A stretch of DNA of 64,000 nt, taken from NCBI RefSeq assembly GCF_000738435.1, contig NZ_CP003984.1:2790001-2854000 (forward strand). The letters are read 5' to 3'. Positions 16,427 to 25,897 of the stretch are shown piece by piece. The translations under genes and the position numbers were made by a program. The stretch comes from Planktomarina temperata RCA23. Its GTDB lineage: Bacteria; Pseudomonadota; Alphaproteobacteria; Rhodobacterales; Rhodobacteraceae. The notes below the pieces were generated by a model, which saw only the letters and a program-made list of their open reading frames with translations, ran no database searches and was not told the origin of the DNA. Each line of letters starts with the position of its first letter. The first letter of the stretch is position 1.

Positions 16427-19400
16427 TTAGATAAAGTCTACAGCGGTGAGATCATCACTATCGACGCCCTGAAGCAAGAATATGCTCAATTCACCAGCCA
16501 CCGTGAGATCAGCAGTAGCATCTTGAGATTCCAAAATCAGTGTATCGGACCCAGCGCCATCAGCGGTGATTGTGAAAACACCAGTTGAAGCGACAAAGTT
16601 ACCTGACAGGAACTGCAAGTCTGTAGCAATTGAGTTATTCGCTTCACCCAAGGCAGTTGTCGCTGCGCCATTAGTAACAACGTTTACATCGTCGTCAGTA
16701 CCACCAGCGGTAAAGTCAGTAATGATGTCCAAACCATTGCCAAAGGTAATAGTATCCCCAACAGCGAGCGCCACACCAGCAGCCATGGCTAGACCAGTCG
16801 ACGCATCCGTCACTGCAGTAGCCGCCAATGAGTGTGTAGCGGTAGCCTGGTCAAAGGTGTCATCACCAGCGCCCCCGGAGAGGCTATCAGCACCAACACC
16901 ACCCGTAATTGCGTCATCCCCTGCGCCGCCTGATACGGTATCAGATCCGATGCCACCATCAAGGATATCATTACCAGCACCGCCAGTGATTGTATCCGAC
17001 CCTGAACCACCTGTAAGATCGTCGATTCCAGCGCCACCAGTAAGTGTGTCCGCCAAATCAGATGATGTGAAGTCCGACCCACCAGCACCCGCAGTCATGG
17101 TCATCGCAACTGTTGATACGCTAGCATCTACAGTAGCCTTACCTGTCAATCCTGTTGAAGTGACTGTTGCAATCTTTGTTGCCCCAGCAAGGGTTGTAAC
17201 AGTCGCATCAGCCGTACCACTCATGTTGAGTGTTGTGAGATCTGATGCATTAAGCGTGCTGATAGTCAGATCTTCAGCTGCGTTCGACCCGCTTACCATA
17301 GAAATGGTTTCTTCATCGTTAGCAGTCACAGCGAGGAAAGTAGTAAGGCCTTGGCTAGTGGCCGCCGCACTATCGTCTGCTTCTACTGTGAGCGAATTTC
17401 CGGTGCCATCCACCAAGCGTGTCAACACAATTGAACCACCTGTCAGAGTGTTACGAACCGTAGTTAGCGTATCAGCTGCATTGGAGATGGTTACAACACC
17501 CGCAACGTTAGCATCGACTGTAGTGAACCCACTGTTGTTGGTAAACACGGCCATTGACTGAGCACCAAGACCGCCAGTGTCAAATGACAGTACTTCAAAA
17601 TTTGTCACTCCAACCGAGGTTGCGACCGTAGCAAGGGTATCCATTGCAAGTGTATCAATACCCTCACCACCGTTAACAGTGTCCGCACCCGTAAGGGCGC
17701 TATCCATATTTACGGTATCATCTCCCGCTCCGCCAGTAATGGTATCGTCACCAGCACCCGATGTAATTATATCCGCACCGGCACCACCACTGATAGTATC
17801 CTTGCCCGCGCCGCCTGTAATTGTGTCTGCACCATCACCACCATTTAGGGTATCGGCACCGCCACCACCAACAATTGTATCATCTCCCGCTTCGCCGGAG
17901 AGTGTTTCGGCGTCGGATCCACCAGTAATTGTATCCTTGCCCGCGCCACCTGAGATATTTGTGGTATCGCCGGCATCACCAATGAGAACATCGTCGCCAG
18001 CAGAGCCAGTAATCGTGCTAGTACCGCCCGCCGTGCCAACCAGTGCGTTTGCGTTCATATCAAAAGTTAATGTACCAGTCGCCTGTGCAGTCATTCCAGA
18101 AGCGTCAACAGCAGCAGCTGTAATCGCACCAGTCACATCTACAGAATTGGTACCCGTGAACTTCACCGTTGCAGTGCCACCAGCTGAAGCAGTCGCAGTT
18201 ACCGCGCCAAGCTGTTGGGTCGTTGCCGCACCAGTCCCTGATGAATTGAACGTGACTGTTTCAAAGTCTGTCGTCGTAATGGCGCGGTTGGCGAAGTTGG
18301 CACCAGCAGCTGTATTTGCAACTGTCAAAGTGTCTGTCGTTGCTGTCCCAGCCGCGTCAAACGTATGCAAACCGTTACCAAGTGCGCCGGCAACATTTAG
18401 CGTGGAACTACCAGCTAAGAAATTGATTGTTGCTGCACCGGCAGTACCATTTCCATCAAGGGTCACGGTAGCAATACCTGCCTTCTGAACGCTTGCAACG
18501 TCAAAAGTCTGACCAGCCGTAAACGCATCAGTGAACTCAACCGTCTCAAAATTGCTTACCAACTCAACAGTTGAAGTCGCTGTCGTTAGGCCGTCAAGAA
18601 GCGCAAACGTACTGATCAGTGTGTCAGTCCCGTCCCCACCGTTCAACACATCAGTGTCAGCCAGGTTCGCCGTAAACGTTACTTTATCGTTGCCGGCACC
18701 TAGCGAAACAGTCTCAACCTTCGCAGCAGTTGGCGACATCGTAATGCTGTCGGCTCCGGCTCCTGTTGTAACCGTAGTGGCGTTGGCGTTATTAGAAGTC
18801 AAAGTCACAGCACCAGTCGACGTAGATGTGATGGTTTCCGCCGTCGTATTCGCATTTGTAAGAGTAAAAGCAGCGGATCCCGAGATCAAAAGGGTGTCTG
18901 CATTAGACGTCAACGTTGTAACAGTGTTGGCGGACCCGACGGAGTTAAGAGTAATCGACTCGATCGCATTATCAACAGTCACGACACCGCCAGACACGTT
19001 GGAAATTGTGAAGGTTTTTGCGTCGGAAGTTCCAGTTACCGAAGAATCCAGGAAGTCGAATGACGCTCCCGCCGAAGAATTTGCCAACGTGATGCCGGTA
19101 ACGCTTGCGCCAATGTTATTGACGGTCAACAACGACGTGGATCCAGTGTTGGAAACGGAAGTAACGCCACTCGCTGCCAAAAGATCAAGCGTTGCGCCAC
19201 CAGCAGCCGCAGTGGTTACATTAACAGTCTCAACCGCGGTCAGGTTTGGAGTTACATCGCCCGTCAGGGTTATGTTAATAGTATCAATGCCCGCACCACC
19301 ACTTACAGAGTCAAGAGCCTGGAGAGTCTGAATGCCAGCGGACGACAAACCCGCGTTGAACGTGTCCGCACCTGTTGTACCAGTGACTGTATCTGTACCA

Positions 19401-19639
19401 GTAGACAGAGCCACTGTAACGGGCGTAACGTCCGGAGTGTTACCAGAGCCAGAGCCATTGCCACTGTCAGGCGTTGAGCTTGAGCCGCCACAAGCTGCGA
19501 GCGACAGAGCCATTAGCGAGATGCCACCGGCTTTGGCTGCGTTTTTAGCGTTCTTGGATTCCCAAGCTTTTACGAGCTTGCTGGTTGCGTTCAACTCAGC
19601 AGCGCTTGAATCGAAAGACGCGTGTTGTTGGATGGTCAT
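16427..19639 (-). CDS. RTX / beta-strand-repeat secreted adhesin 2
   Basis: A 1070-residue protein. The start chosen is the ATG after GGAGAAAG (MTIQQHASFDSS); an upstream in-frame codon at 19684 has no ribosome site. A basic leader with NAAKAGGISLMALSLAACGG closely parallels adhesin 1, including the lipobox-like cysteine. The body is a beta-strand-repeat region with two dense RTX blocks, the first around DTITGGSDAETLSGEAGDD with about ten nonapeptides, the second near the C-terminus (SGSDTITGGAGNDILDGG). The end (AGELSIFLLQGVDSDDLTAVDFI) fits a type I secretion signal. It is encoded divergently from the TolC-ABC-HlyD operon, which probably exports it. The ligand or surface role is unknown. 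Confidence 0.85.
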   Translation of the reverse strand: MTIQQHASFDSSAAELNATSKLVKAWESKNAKNAAKAGGISLMALSLAACGGSSSTPDSGNGSGSGNTPDVTPVTVALSTGTDTVTGTTGADTFNAGLSSAGIQTLQALDSVSGGAGIDTINITLTGDVTPNLTAVETVNVTTAAAGGATLDLLAASGVTSVSNTGSTSLLTVNNIGASVTGITLANSSAGASFDFLDSSVTGTSDAKTFTISNVSGGVVTVDNAIESITLNSVGSANTVTTLTSNADTLLISGSAAFTLTNANTTAETITSTSTGAVTLTSNNANATTVTTGAGADSITMSPTAAKVETVSLGAGNDKVTFTANLADTDVLNGGDGTDTLISTFALLDGLTTATSTVELVSNFETVEFTDAFTAGQTFDVASVQKAGIATVTLDGNGTAGAATINFLAGSSTLNVAGALGNGLHTFDAAGTATTDTLTVANTAAGANFANRAITTTDFETVTFNSSGTGAATTQQLGAVTATASAGGTATVKFTGTNSVDVTGAITAAAVDASGMTAQATGTLTFDMNANALVGTAGGTSTITGSAGDDVLIGDAGDTTNISGGAGKDTITGGSDAETLSGEAGDDTIVGGGGADTLNGGDGADTITGGAGKDTISGGAGADIITSGAGDDTITGGAGDDTVNMDSALTGADTVNGGEGIDTLAMDTLATVATSVGVTNFEVLSFDTGGLGAQSMAVFTNNSGFTTVDANVAGVVTISNAADTLTTVRNTLTGGSIVLTRLVDGTGNSLTVEADDSAAATSQGLTTFLAVTANDEETISMVSGSNAAEDLTISTLNASDLTTLNMSGTADATVTTLAGATKIATVTSTGLTGKATVDASVSTVAMTMTAGAGGSDFTSSDLADTLTGGAGIDDLTGGSGSDTITGGAGNDILDGGIGSDTVSGGAGDDAITGGVGADSLSGGAGDDTFDQATATHSLAATAVTDASTGLAMAAGVALAVGDTITFGNGLDIITDFTAGGTDDDVNVVTNGAATTALGEANNSIATDLQFLSGNFVASTGVFTITADGAGSDTLILESQDATADLTVAGELSIFLLQGVDSDDLTAVDFI

Positions 19640-19942
19640 AGTTTCTTTCTCCAGACATAAATGTTCACTGACCTTTTTAACCACGCGCCATGAATCTATT
19701 CAATATATTAAATTATGTTTAAAAAATACTAAACAATCCGTCAATAATTCACAATATAATTTAATAAAATGTATAACAATATGAATAACTAACGCATATT
19801 TCATACAGCTTAAAACTCATTGAAGCCGCGGTTTTAATGGCATTATTGTTAAAATTTAATCTTTCATTAACGATATAGCTACTGTACCCGTAGTTAAGCG
19901 TTACGATTCGAACTGCAGATCAATGGGAAAAGGAAATTAGGC
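19640..19942. promoter_or_regulatory. divergent promoter region with two CtrA-like boxes
   Basis: This very AT-rich 303-nt gap separates adhesin 2 (leftward) from the exporter operon (rightward). It holds TTAA-N7-TTAA at 19708-19722, about 70 nt before the adhesin ATG, and TTAA-N7-TTAAC at 19856-19871, about 70 nt before the tolC-like ATG. The second matches the alphaproteobacterial CtrA consensus fully. AT-richness raises the chance of random matches. Confidence 0.5.
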
Positions 19943-21319
19943 ATGAAGCATCAAAATTTAGCCTTAGTTACAGCGATGTTTGCGCTATCAGCGTGTGGCG
20001 CTCCGCAATATTCGACGGCAAAGCTTAACTCTGAAGTAAATGCTTTATCAAATGTATCATCTGATATTTTATCCCAACCAAAACTTGCAAAAGCTCTTTC
20101 AGGCGATTTCAAAAATGATCTCTCCAAAATCGTGATTAATTCACCTGAGTATATCGTATCTATGAGCAATTATAATAGATCCTTAAGTGAAATTTTAGTT
20201 GCAGATGCAGATAGAGAATTCCAAATTTCTGCGAGCGCTAATGCCGGTCAAACTGTTAAGGATGGCGCTGGTTTGGCCTCCACTACGGAACGCGGCGCCA
20301 GTGCAAACCTCTCGGTCAGTCAGCTCATCTTCGATGGCGGCTCCAGCGTTGCCAGAATAGACCAGGCACGGGCCAATGCCTTCATCGCAGAAATGGATGT
20401 GGCGCTCGCAGCCAATACCACCGCAAAAGATGCCGCGGTCTCATGGATTAACCTCGACACACTGAACATGCGCGACACACGATTTAAGGCGCTCATGACC
20501 AAAACCGAGAAAATGCTGACGCAGATGGAAACGCTTGTTGCGAGTGGTATGGTCGACAAGAGCGCCAGCGCCTCCGCAGAAATTGCCGCTCGAGCACTCT
20601 CTTTGGAAAAAGCAAATCTTGATGCTCAAATTGCAGCGGCGGAAGCCAGCTACATGAAATTCTTTGGAGCTGTCCCGAAAAATCTAACCACGCCGCCATC
20701 GCTTCTCACAGCCGCAGATCTGACCCATATCCAACGCAACTGGAACCGTGCACCAATAATGGCGCAGACAGCCGCTCAAGTTTTATCCGCCAAACAGAGT
20801 TTACTTGTGGCACAAGGTCGTGAAAAACCAACCGTCGGGTTCAAGGCCGGTATGGCATCGCCAATGGAAAAGGACGAGCGTACAACCTATGCAATCGGTT
20901 TAGAAGTGTCGTGGATCATTGGGGACGGTGGACGACGCGAAGCCAATACCGCCGCACAGGCTGCCAATTTGAAGGCGGCGGAGCAAAGGCTCAAAGGAGC
21001 AAAGCTGGCCGGAAAAAGAGAATTGGATACGGCGTTGAGCAGACGTACCGCGCTCACCGCCTCGCTTGACACACTCGTTGCGCAAGAAGCTGCGTCTCAA
21101 AATGAGCTTGAAATCATGTGGTCGCAACTTGCGACGGGCCAAACGACAGTTCGCCAATTGATTCAGGCCGAAGAGAAAGCCTACCGCACCTCTGATCAAA
21201 GAATATCGGTCGCCTCAGAGCTCCTAAAAATTGACTACGAAATGCTCGCCAGCTCGGGCCTTTTGTCAAAGCGACTGGGAATTAACACCAATAAGACCAT
21301 AATTAAGGCAGCAAAATGA
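19943..21319 (+). CDS. TolC/LapE-like outer-membrane lipoprotein of type I secretion
   Basis: A 458-residue outer membrane efflux protein. The N-terminus is a lipoprotein signal (ALVTAMFALSACG, Cys18 as the lipidation site), followed by two TolC-type helical repeats rich in Ala, Leu and Gln (SVSQLIFDGGSSVARIDQARANA; later GLEVSWIIGDGGRREANTAAQAANLKAAEQRL). It should form the outer-membrane channel with the HlyD and ABC proteins encoded downstream. AAGGA lies before the ATG, and its stop overlaps the ABC gene by 4 bases. Position beside RTX adhesins fits the LapE role in adhesin export. Confidence 0.85.
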   Translation: MKHQNLALVTAMFALSACGAPQYSTAKLNSEVNALSNVSSDILSQPKLAKALSGDFKNDLSKIVINSPEYIVSMSNYNRSLSEILVADADREFQISASANAGQTVKDGAGLASTTERGASANLSVSQLIFDGGSSVARIDQARANAFIAEMDVALAANTTAKDAAVSWINLDTLNMRDTRFKALMTKTEKMLTQMETLVASGMVDKSASASAEIAARALSLEKANLDAQIAAAEASYMKFFGAVPKNLTTPPSLLTAADLTHIQRNWNRAPIMAQTAAQVLSAKQSLLVAQGREKPTVGFKAGMASPMEKDERTTYAIGLEVSWIIGDGGRREANTAAQAANLKAAEQRLKGAKLAGKRELDTALSRRTALTASLDTLVAQEAASQNELEIMWSQLATGQTTVRQLIQAEEKAYRTSDQRISVASELLKIDYEMLASSGLLSKRLGINTNKTIIKAAK

Positions 21320-23484
21320 CGGATTTGACCGCATCAAAACCTCTGGACCATAGCGCTGATGAAGCGGATGTGGACCCGCAAGGCGTAACAGACGGTGAGC
21401 GCGCCGTAGAGGACACGTCAAACTCGACCGAAAGCGAGCTGGTGCTCACTCTCCAGAGGTTCCTTCGCGATCAAGGCGAAGCCTACAGCGAAGCGGCGAT
21501 ACGCGACCTGCCGGCCACGTCAAGCAATACGTTTTCACCGGCCGAAATGGTGAGCGTTTTACGCGAGATCGGCTATGTCGCCAGCTTTGGTCGTATCTCA
21601 GCCAACAACCTGGCACAGAGCCATTGCCCAATGATTGGGTTCTGGGAGGATGGTGGCGCGTTCATTTTGACCGAGATCAAATCGGACGGCACCGTCAAAT
21701 ACGCAAGTATCGAAAATAAACTTAAAATCAGAAAAATGTCGAAAGACCAGTTTTCGGCCAAGTTTTCCGGTCACCTTATTTTAGCGCGTCGTGACAGCAA
21801 TGCCAAAGCCAAATCGAGTAAGCGCTGGTTCTATTCGGCCTTCGCACAGGGCAAATGGCTCTACATACAAGTGATCTTAGCGGCCACAATGTCCAATTTC
21901 TTGGGCGTTTCGACATCAATATTCGTCATGGTGGTCTATGACCGCGTTGTGCCCAATGAGGCTATTGAATCGCTAATTGCCCTATCCATCGGCGTGATGA
22001 TCGCACTTGGGTTTGACTTCTTAACCAAGTCGCTCCGCGCCAACTTTATCGACCGGGCCAGCAAGCGGGCAGACGCGCGCATGTCGCGCATGGTGTTCGA
22101 CAAAATTCTCACGCTGCGATTGGACGCTGGCAATCAAAGCTCGGGAGCGGTGGCAAGTGTCGTTCGAGAATTTGACACGCTGCGAGAGTTCTTTACCTCT
22201 GCAACGCTCGTGGCGATTGTGGATTTGCCCTTTATCTTCTTCTTTATCTATGTGGTCTACTTGATCGGTGGAAATATCGCGATTGTGCCTTTGCTTGCAG
22301 TCCCTTGCGTGTTGATCATTGGCGTCGCTATTCAACCAATCTTAGCCCACCTCGCCTCAGGTGCCATGCAAACGGGCATGTCGAAACAAGCCGTGCTGGT
22401 CGAAACTTTGAATGGTCTCGACACGATCCAGGCCACCGGCTCCGGACGCCTAATGAAAAACCGTTTTGAAACCGCGACAACGGATCAATCTGAACTTGGC
22501 CTAAAAGCCCGAATTTTTTCACAATTCGCGATCAATTCGGCAGCTTCAATTCAACAAATCGCTCAGGTGGCAACAATCTTTTACGGGGTGTTTCTGATCC
22601 AAGCCCAAGAACTTACGATGGGCGGACTTATCGCCGCGGTCATTCTGGGGGGACGGGCCCTTGCGCCCCTTGGTCAGGTCGCATCGGCATTGTCGCGGGC
22701 CAACTCCGCACGCCAAGCTTTCCGCTCAATTGATAAGTTGATGAATCGGACAGATGGCGTTGCAGACTCCGATCAAAGATTGAGCCGCCCAGTCCTCAAA
22801 GGTGATATCGAGTTTGTAAACGTTTCCTACACCTTTCCTGGTGCGAAGAATGCGCTAATCAAGGGTCTTTCCATTAAAATCCCAGCAGGCCAAAAAGTGG
22901 CAGTTCTAGGCCGGATGGGGTCGGGGAAATCCACCTTTGCGAAACTCTGCGCCGGCTTGATCCAACCCACAACCGGATCTATTCTTTTAGACGGTATAGA
23001 CCTGCGTCAAATTGATAAATCCGACCTGCAACGTAATTTAGGCGTGATGCTACAGGAAACCTGGCTATTCTCTGGCACAGTTCGCGAGAATATCCAACTG
23101 GGCTACTATGAGTATGACGATGAGCATCTGCTGAAAATCTGCCAGCTCTCTGGAACGGACGATTTCATAAAAGGCAATCCAGCAGGCTATGACCTGAAGA
23201 TCAAAGAACGCGGTGTTGGGTTGTCTGGTGGGCAACGCCAGTCAATCAACCTCAGCCGCGCGCTCCTCCATGAGCCGAATATCTTGGTTCTTGACGAACC
23301 AACAAGCTCCATGGACTCCTCAACGGAGGCCGCAATCCTACAGCGCCTTGGCGACTACCTGACAGATCGAACCATGGTTGCGGTGACGCATAGAAACACA
23401 TTGCTCAATCTCGTGACCCGCGTCCTCGTCATGGACCAAGGGAATATCATCCTCGATTCCCCTCCCGGTGAGCTGAAAAAATAA
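21316..23484 (+). CDS. type I secretion ABC transporter (LapB-like) with C39-like domain
   Basis: A 722-residue exporter. An acidic N-terminal stretch (about 1-40) precedes a C39-peptidase-like domain (about 42-155) that lacks the catalytic cysteine motif, as in exporters that only dock their substrate. Membrane segments lie at about 185-460, and the nucleotide-binding domain has Walker A (GRMGSGKST), Q-loop region (MLQETWLFSGT), signature (LSGGQRQ) and Walker B (ILVLDEP). It powers one-step export of RTX proteins through TolC. It overlaps the tolC-like stop (ATGA) and is followed after 15 nt by the adaptor gene. No LapD or LapG genes were seen in the window. Confidence 0.9.
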   Translation: MTDLTASKPLDHSADEADVDPQGVTDGERAVEDTSNSTESELVLTLQRFLRDQGEAYSEAAIRDLPATSSNTFSPAEMVSVLREIGYVASFGRISANNLAQSHCPMIGFWEDGGAFILTEIKSDGTVKYASIENKLKIRKMSKDQFSAKFSGHLILARRDSNAKAKSSKRWFYSAFAQGKWLYIQVILAATMSNFLGVSTSIFVMVVYDRVVPNEAIESLIALSIGVMIALGFDFLTKSLRANFIDRASKRADARMSRMVFDKILTLRLDAGNQSSGAVASVVREFDTLREFFTSATLVAIVDLPFIFFFIYVVYLIGGNIAIVPLLAVPCVLIIGVAIQPILAHLASGAMQTGMSKQAVLVETLNGLDTIQATGSGRLMKNRFETATTDQSELGLKARIFSQFAINSAASIQQIAQVATIFYGVFLIQAQELTMGGLIAAVILGGRALAPLGQVASALSRANSARQAFRSIDKLMNRTDGVADSDQRLSRPVLKGDIEFVNVSYTFPGAKNALIKGLSIKIPAGQKVAVLGRMGSGKSTFAKLCAGLIQPTTGSILLDGIDLRQIDKSDLQRNLGVMLQETWLFSGTVRENIQLGYYEYDDEHLLKICQLSGTDDFIKGNPAGYDLKIKERGVGLSGGQRQSINLSRALLHEPNILVLDEPTSSMDSSTEAAILQRLGDYLTDRTMVAVTHRNTLLNLVTRVLVMDQGNIILDSPPGELKK

Positions 23485-23499
23485 GAATAAGAGAGCGTT

Positions 23500-24810
23500 A
23501 TGGCCAAATCAAAATTCGAAAAACTATCCCGAGAAATGGAAGAGCGTGAGGGCTTCGGCAACTCTCTCATCATCTTTGTCATTGCGGCCTTGATCGTCTC
23601 GGTATTGGGCTGGGCGTCCATCGCCGAGCTCGATAATGTCACGCGGGGCGATGGGAAAATTGTATCCACCACCCAGAACCAAATGGTCCAGTCATCGGAG
23701 TCTGGCGTGATCTTATCGCGCTCTGTTGATGAAAACGCCCTCGTGCAAACGGATGATGTGCTCTACGAAATCAATCCGATCGAATTGCAGTCAGAATTGG
23801 ATAAGCTTCAGCAACGGGCTGCAACACTCTTTGTCAGGGAGCTTCGCCTACAGGCAGAAAGCCGAGGATTAGAATTTGCGCCTGACGCATCTATGATGGC
23901 GCAGTCCAAGGATACGGCCGCAACTGAAGAGGCCCTACACCTTGCCAAGCGCAAAGAGCTCTCTGGGCTGATGTCTATCCTGAAGCTGCAAAAAATCCAA
24001 CGGGAGCAAGATCTAACAGCATCTCAACAGGCCCTTGAGACGTCACGCAATATGCTGGGCCTGATCAAGGATGAAATCACCATCATTGATCCGCTGGTGC
24101 GCCAAAATATCATGCCCGAAACGCGGCTTTTGGAGCTGCGCCGTGATGAACAGCGCATGTCTGGCGAAATTCAGGCCGGGGTAGCCCGGGTCGCGATCGC
24201 ACAGTCTGCCATCTTGGAAGTTGAAAACGAGATATCAAATGGCCTCGACAGCTATAAGCGCCGTGCGCTTGAAGAGCTTAATACCGTTGTTGCCGAATTA
24301 AGTGAGGTCAATACACTTGTTCCCGCGCTACAAGAGCGGGTTAAACGCACAGTAATACGCGCGCCGGTCGACGGTATTGTTAATCGGATCAACTTTCAAA
24401 CTGTTGGTGCATATGTCCGAGCGGGGGATGTGATACTGGAAATTGTGCCGACGGGAGAGGCGCTTAAACTCGAAGCTCAAATAGATCCAAAAGACATTTC
24501 GAGCATCCGTATGAACGATTTTGTACGCATCCGTTTGAGTGCCTATGACTCCTCTAAGTATGGCGCTATTGACGGATATGTAACAAGCATAAGCCCCGAT
24601 GCCATCACTGATACATCCGGAGGTGCCAGTCGTTCATACTACCTACTCGATATATCTATCGACAGCGGTATTACCTTGGAAACGGGCGAAGAAGTGGTCT
24701 TGCTTCCCGGCATGACAGCAACCGTGGATGTGGTTTCCGGAAAGCGGACCGTTCTCGACTATATCTGGCAACCCGTTTCAAAAGTTAAAGAGTTGGCTCT
24801 ACGTGATTAA
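23500..24810 (+). CDS. HlyD/LapC-family membrane fusion protein
   Basis: A 436-residue adaptor with one N-terminal membrane anchor (about 25-45), then a beta-barrel/lipoyl segment (VTRGDGKIVSTTQNQ), a long coiled-coil hairpin (about 110-275) and a second lipoyl half (RTVIRAPVDGIVNRI). The C-terminus shows the family end pattern (GMTATVDVVSGKRTVLDYI). It bridges the ABC exporter to the TolC-like channel. It belongs to the same operon, 15 nt after the ABC gene, with GAGAG before the ATG. Confidence 0.9.
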   Translation: MAKSKFEKLSREMEEREGFGNSLIIFVIAALIVSVLGWASIAELDNVTRGDGKIVSTTQNQMVQSSESGVILSRSVDENALVQTDDVLYEINPIELQSELDKLQQRAATLFVRELRLQAESRGLEFAPDASMMAQSKDTAATEEALHLAKRKELSGLMSILKLQKIQREQDLTASQQALETSRNMLGLIKDEITIIDPLVRQNIMPETRLLELRRDEQRMSGEIQAGVARVAIAQSAILEVENEISNGLDSYKRRALEELNTVVAELSEVNTLVPALQERVKRTVIRAPVDGIVNRINFQTVGAYVRAGDVILEIVPTGEALKLEAQIDPKDISSIRMNDFVRIRLSAYDSSKYGAIDGYVTSISPDAITDTSGGASRSYYLLDISIDSGITLETGEEVVLLPGMTATVDVVSGKRTVLDYIWQPVSKVKELALRD

Positions 24811-24852
24811 TTCTCTGGATCAACACATACCAAACCAGAAAGGTTTTTGAAA

Positions 24853-25215
24853 ATGACAATTGCAGATGAATTGCTCGTTTTGAAGGCCGTTGATACCAAA
24901 TCGATACTCTTCCCTTTTATGAAGAATATCAGCCGGTGGGAACTGCTTCTCACGATAGCGCAATTGGACGGAAACCCCGATTATGGCATCTGGAACTACA
25001 TCGATATGCTTCACACCAAAACAGAAAACCCAATGACGCTTTACGCCTTCCTTAAACTCAAGATTGAGGAAGGAAGCCTTGTAAAAACCAAAAGCGAAAA
25101 GAAAAGTCGGAAATCACTAATCCTGAGTGAGGAGCTAAATTTGGAGTTGGAACGGTTCATGATGAATAGAGAAACACCCCGCCTACCCGAGGTGACAAAC
25201 ATATCATATGAGTAA
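24853..25215 (+). CDS. small winged-helix-like protein after the exporter operon
   Basis: A 120-residue protein starting at the ATG that follows AAAGG (24839-24843). The central part has the rhythm of a MarR-type winged helix: RWELLLTIAQLDG, a recognition-helix-like NPMTLYAFLKLKIEEGSL and a wing KTKSEKKSRKSLILSEE. It may regulate the secretion operon or adhesins, judged only from position. It lies 42 nt after the HlyD-like gene and could be co-transcribed. No close family is recognised, and a non-regulatory role is possible. Confidence 0.5.
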   Translation: MTIADELLVLKAVDTKSILFPFMKNISRWELLLTIAQLDGNPDYGIWNYIDMLHTKTENPMTLYAFLKLKIEEGSLVKTKSEKKSRKSLILSEELNLELERFMMNRETPRLPEVTNISYE

Positions 25216-25393
25216 TCACCTCAGGAGAATTGCAACCCATTACTGAAGGTTTAAATAGCGTCAAAAATGAAACACATGAGCAAATTTCAACGGTTTAGTA
25301 TTGTTGATACACGGCTCGTTTATTATTTAGCTAGAGACATCTTAAGTTACGGCGAACACTGTATTTAAGATACTTATTGTTGGAGCCGGAGCG

Positions 25394-25645
25394 ATGAATA
25401 TGCAAAGTAACAAAATAGAAAAAGAGGCGAAAATGGACCAAGAATCCACAGGGCTCATCACCGTTGATGGCGTTGAATATAAGTTCAGTGACATGACTGA
25501 TGCCGCGAAAGCTCAGCTCTCAAATATTCAGTTTGTAGATCACCAAGTTCGACAGTTGCAAAATGAGTGGGCGATTTCTGATACCGCGCGTCTCGGCTAC
25601 CAGGCCGCGCTTAAAGGCGAATTGCTTAAAAGCGCAAAAAAATAA
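25394..25645 (+). CDS. DUF6447 family protein, paralogue 2
   Basis: An 83-residue protein (70 if it starts at the ATG at 25433, which has its own GAGG). It contains LITVDGVEYKFSDMTD, AAKAQLSNIQFVDHQVRQL and a final TARLGYQAALKGEL. It closely resembles the genes at 12343 and 25898. It heads a row of three DUF6447 genes after the secretion operon. Upstream, ATCTTAA (25339-25345) and TTAAGAT (25365-25371) form an inverted repeat. Function is unknown. Confidence 0.8.
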   Translation: MNMQSNKIEKEAKMDQESTGLITVDGVEYKFSDMTDAAKAQLSNIQFVDHQVRQLQNEWAISDTARLGYQAALKGELLKSAKK

Positions 25646-25654
25646 ACACACATC

Positions 25655-25879
25655 ATGTCGCAAAAAATCAAAATTGATGGTGTTGAACACGACCTGGATA
25701 GCCTTAGCGTAGATGCAAAGGCTATATTAGAAAAGCTGCAACATACTGATAAGCAAATTCAGGATACAACCAACCTTTGCGCTCTGCTAACTCGAGCCAA
25801 AAAAAGTTATATTCAAGAATTGAAACGTGAAATGATCCAAGGAAAGTCAGGCGTCGATATCGCATCGCTCTTTGACTAA
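25655..25879 (+). CDS. DUF6447-like protein, paralogue 3 (diverged)
   Basis: A 74-residue protein, 9 nt after paralogue 2. It keeps IKIDGVEHDLDSLSVDAKAILEKLQHTD and a helical tail RAKKSYIQELKREM, but the TARN motif is altered to TRAKKSY and the tail is longer (GKSGVDIASLFD). No clear ribosome site is present, so it may depend on translation of the preceding gene. It is the most diverged member of the row. Confidence 0.7.
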   Translation: MSQKIKIDGVEHDLDSLSVDAKAILEKLQHTDKQIQDTTNLCALLTRAKKSYIQELKREMIQGKSGVDIASLFD

Positions 25880-25897
25880 ACATACAGAGGAAATGAA

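Noticed and set aside
16566-19331. Long plus-strand open frames (331, 303 and 266 residues) opposite the RTX adhesin 2
   Set aside because: They are Pro/Val/Ser-rich antisense shadows of the repetitive Asp/Gly/Thr-rich coding strand, without ribosome sites or motifs.
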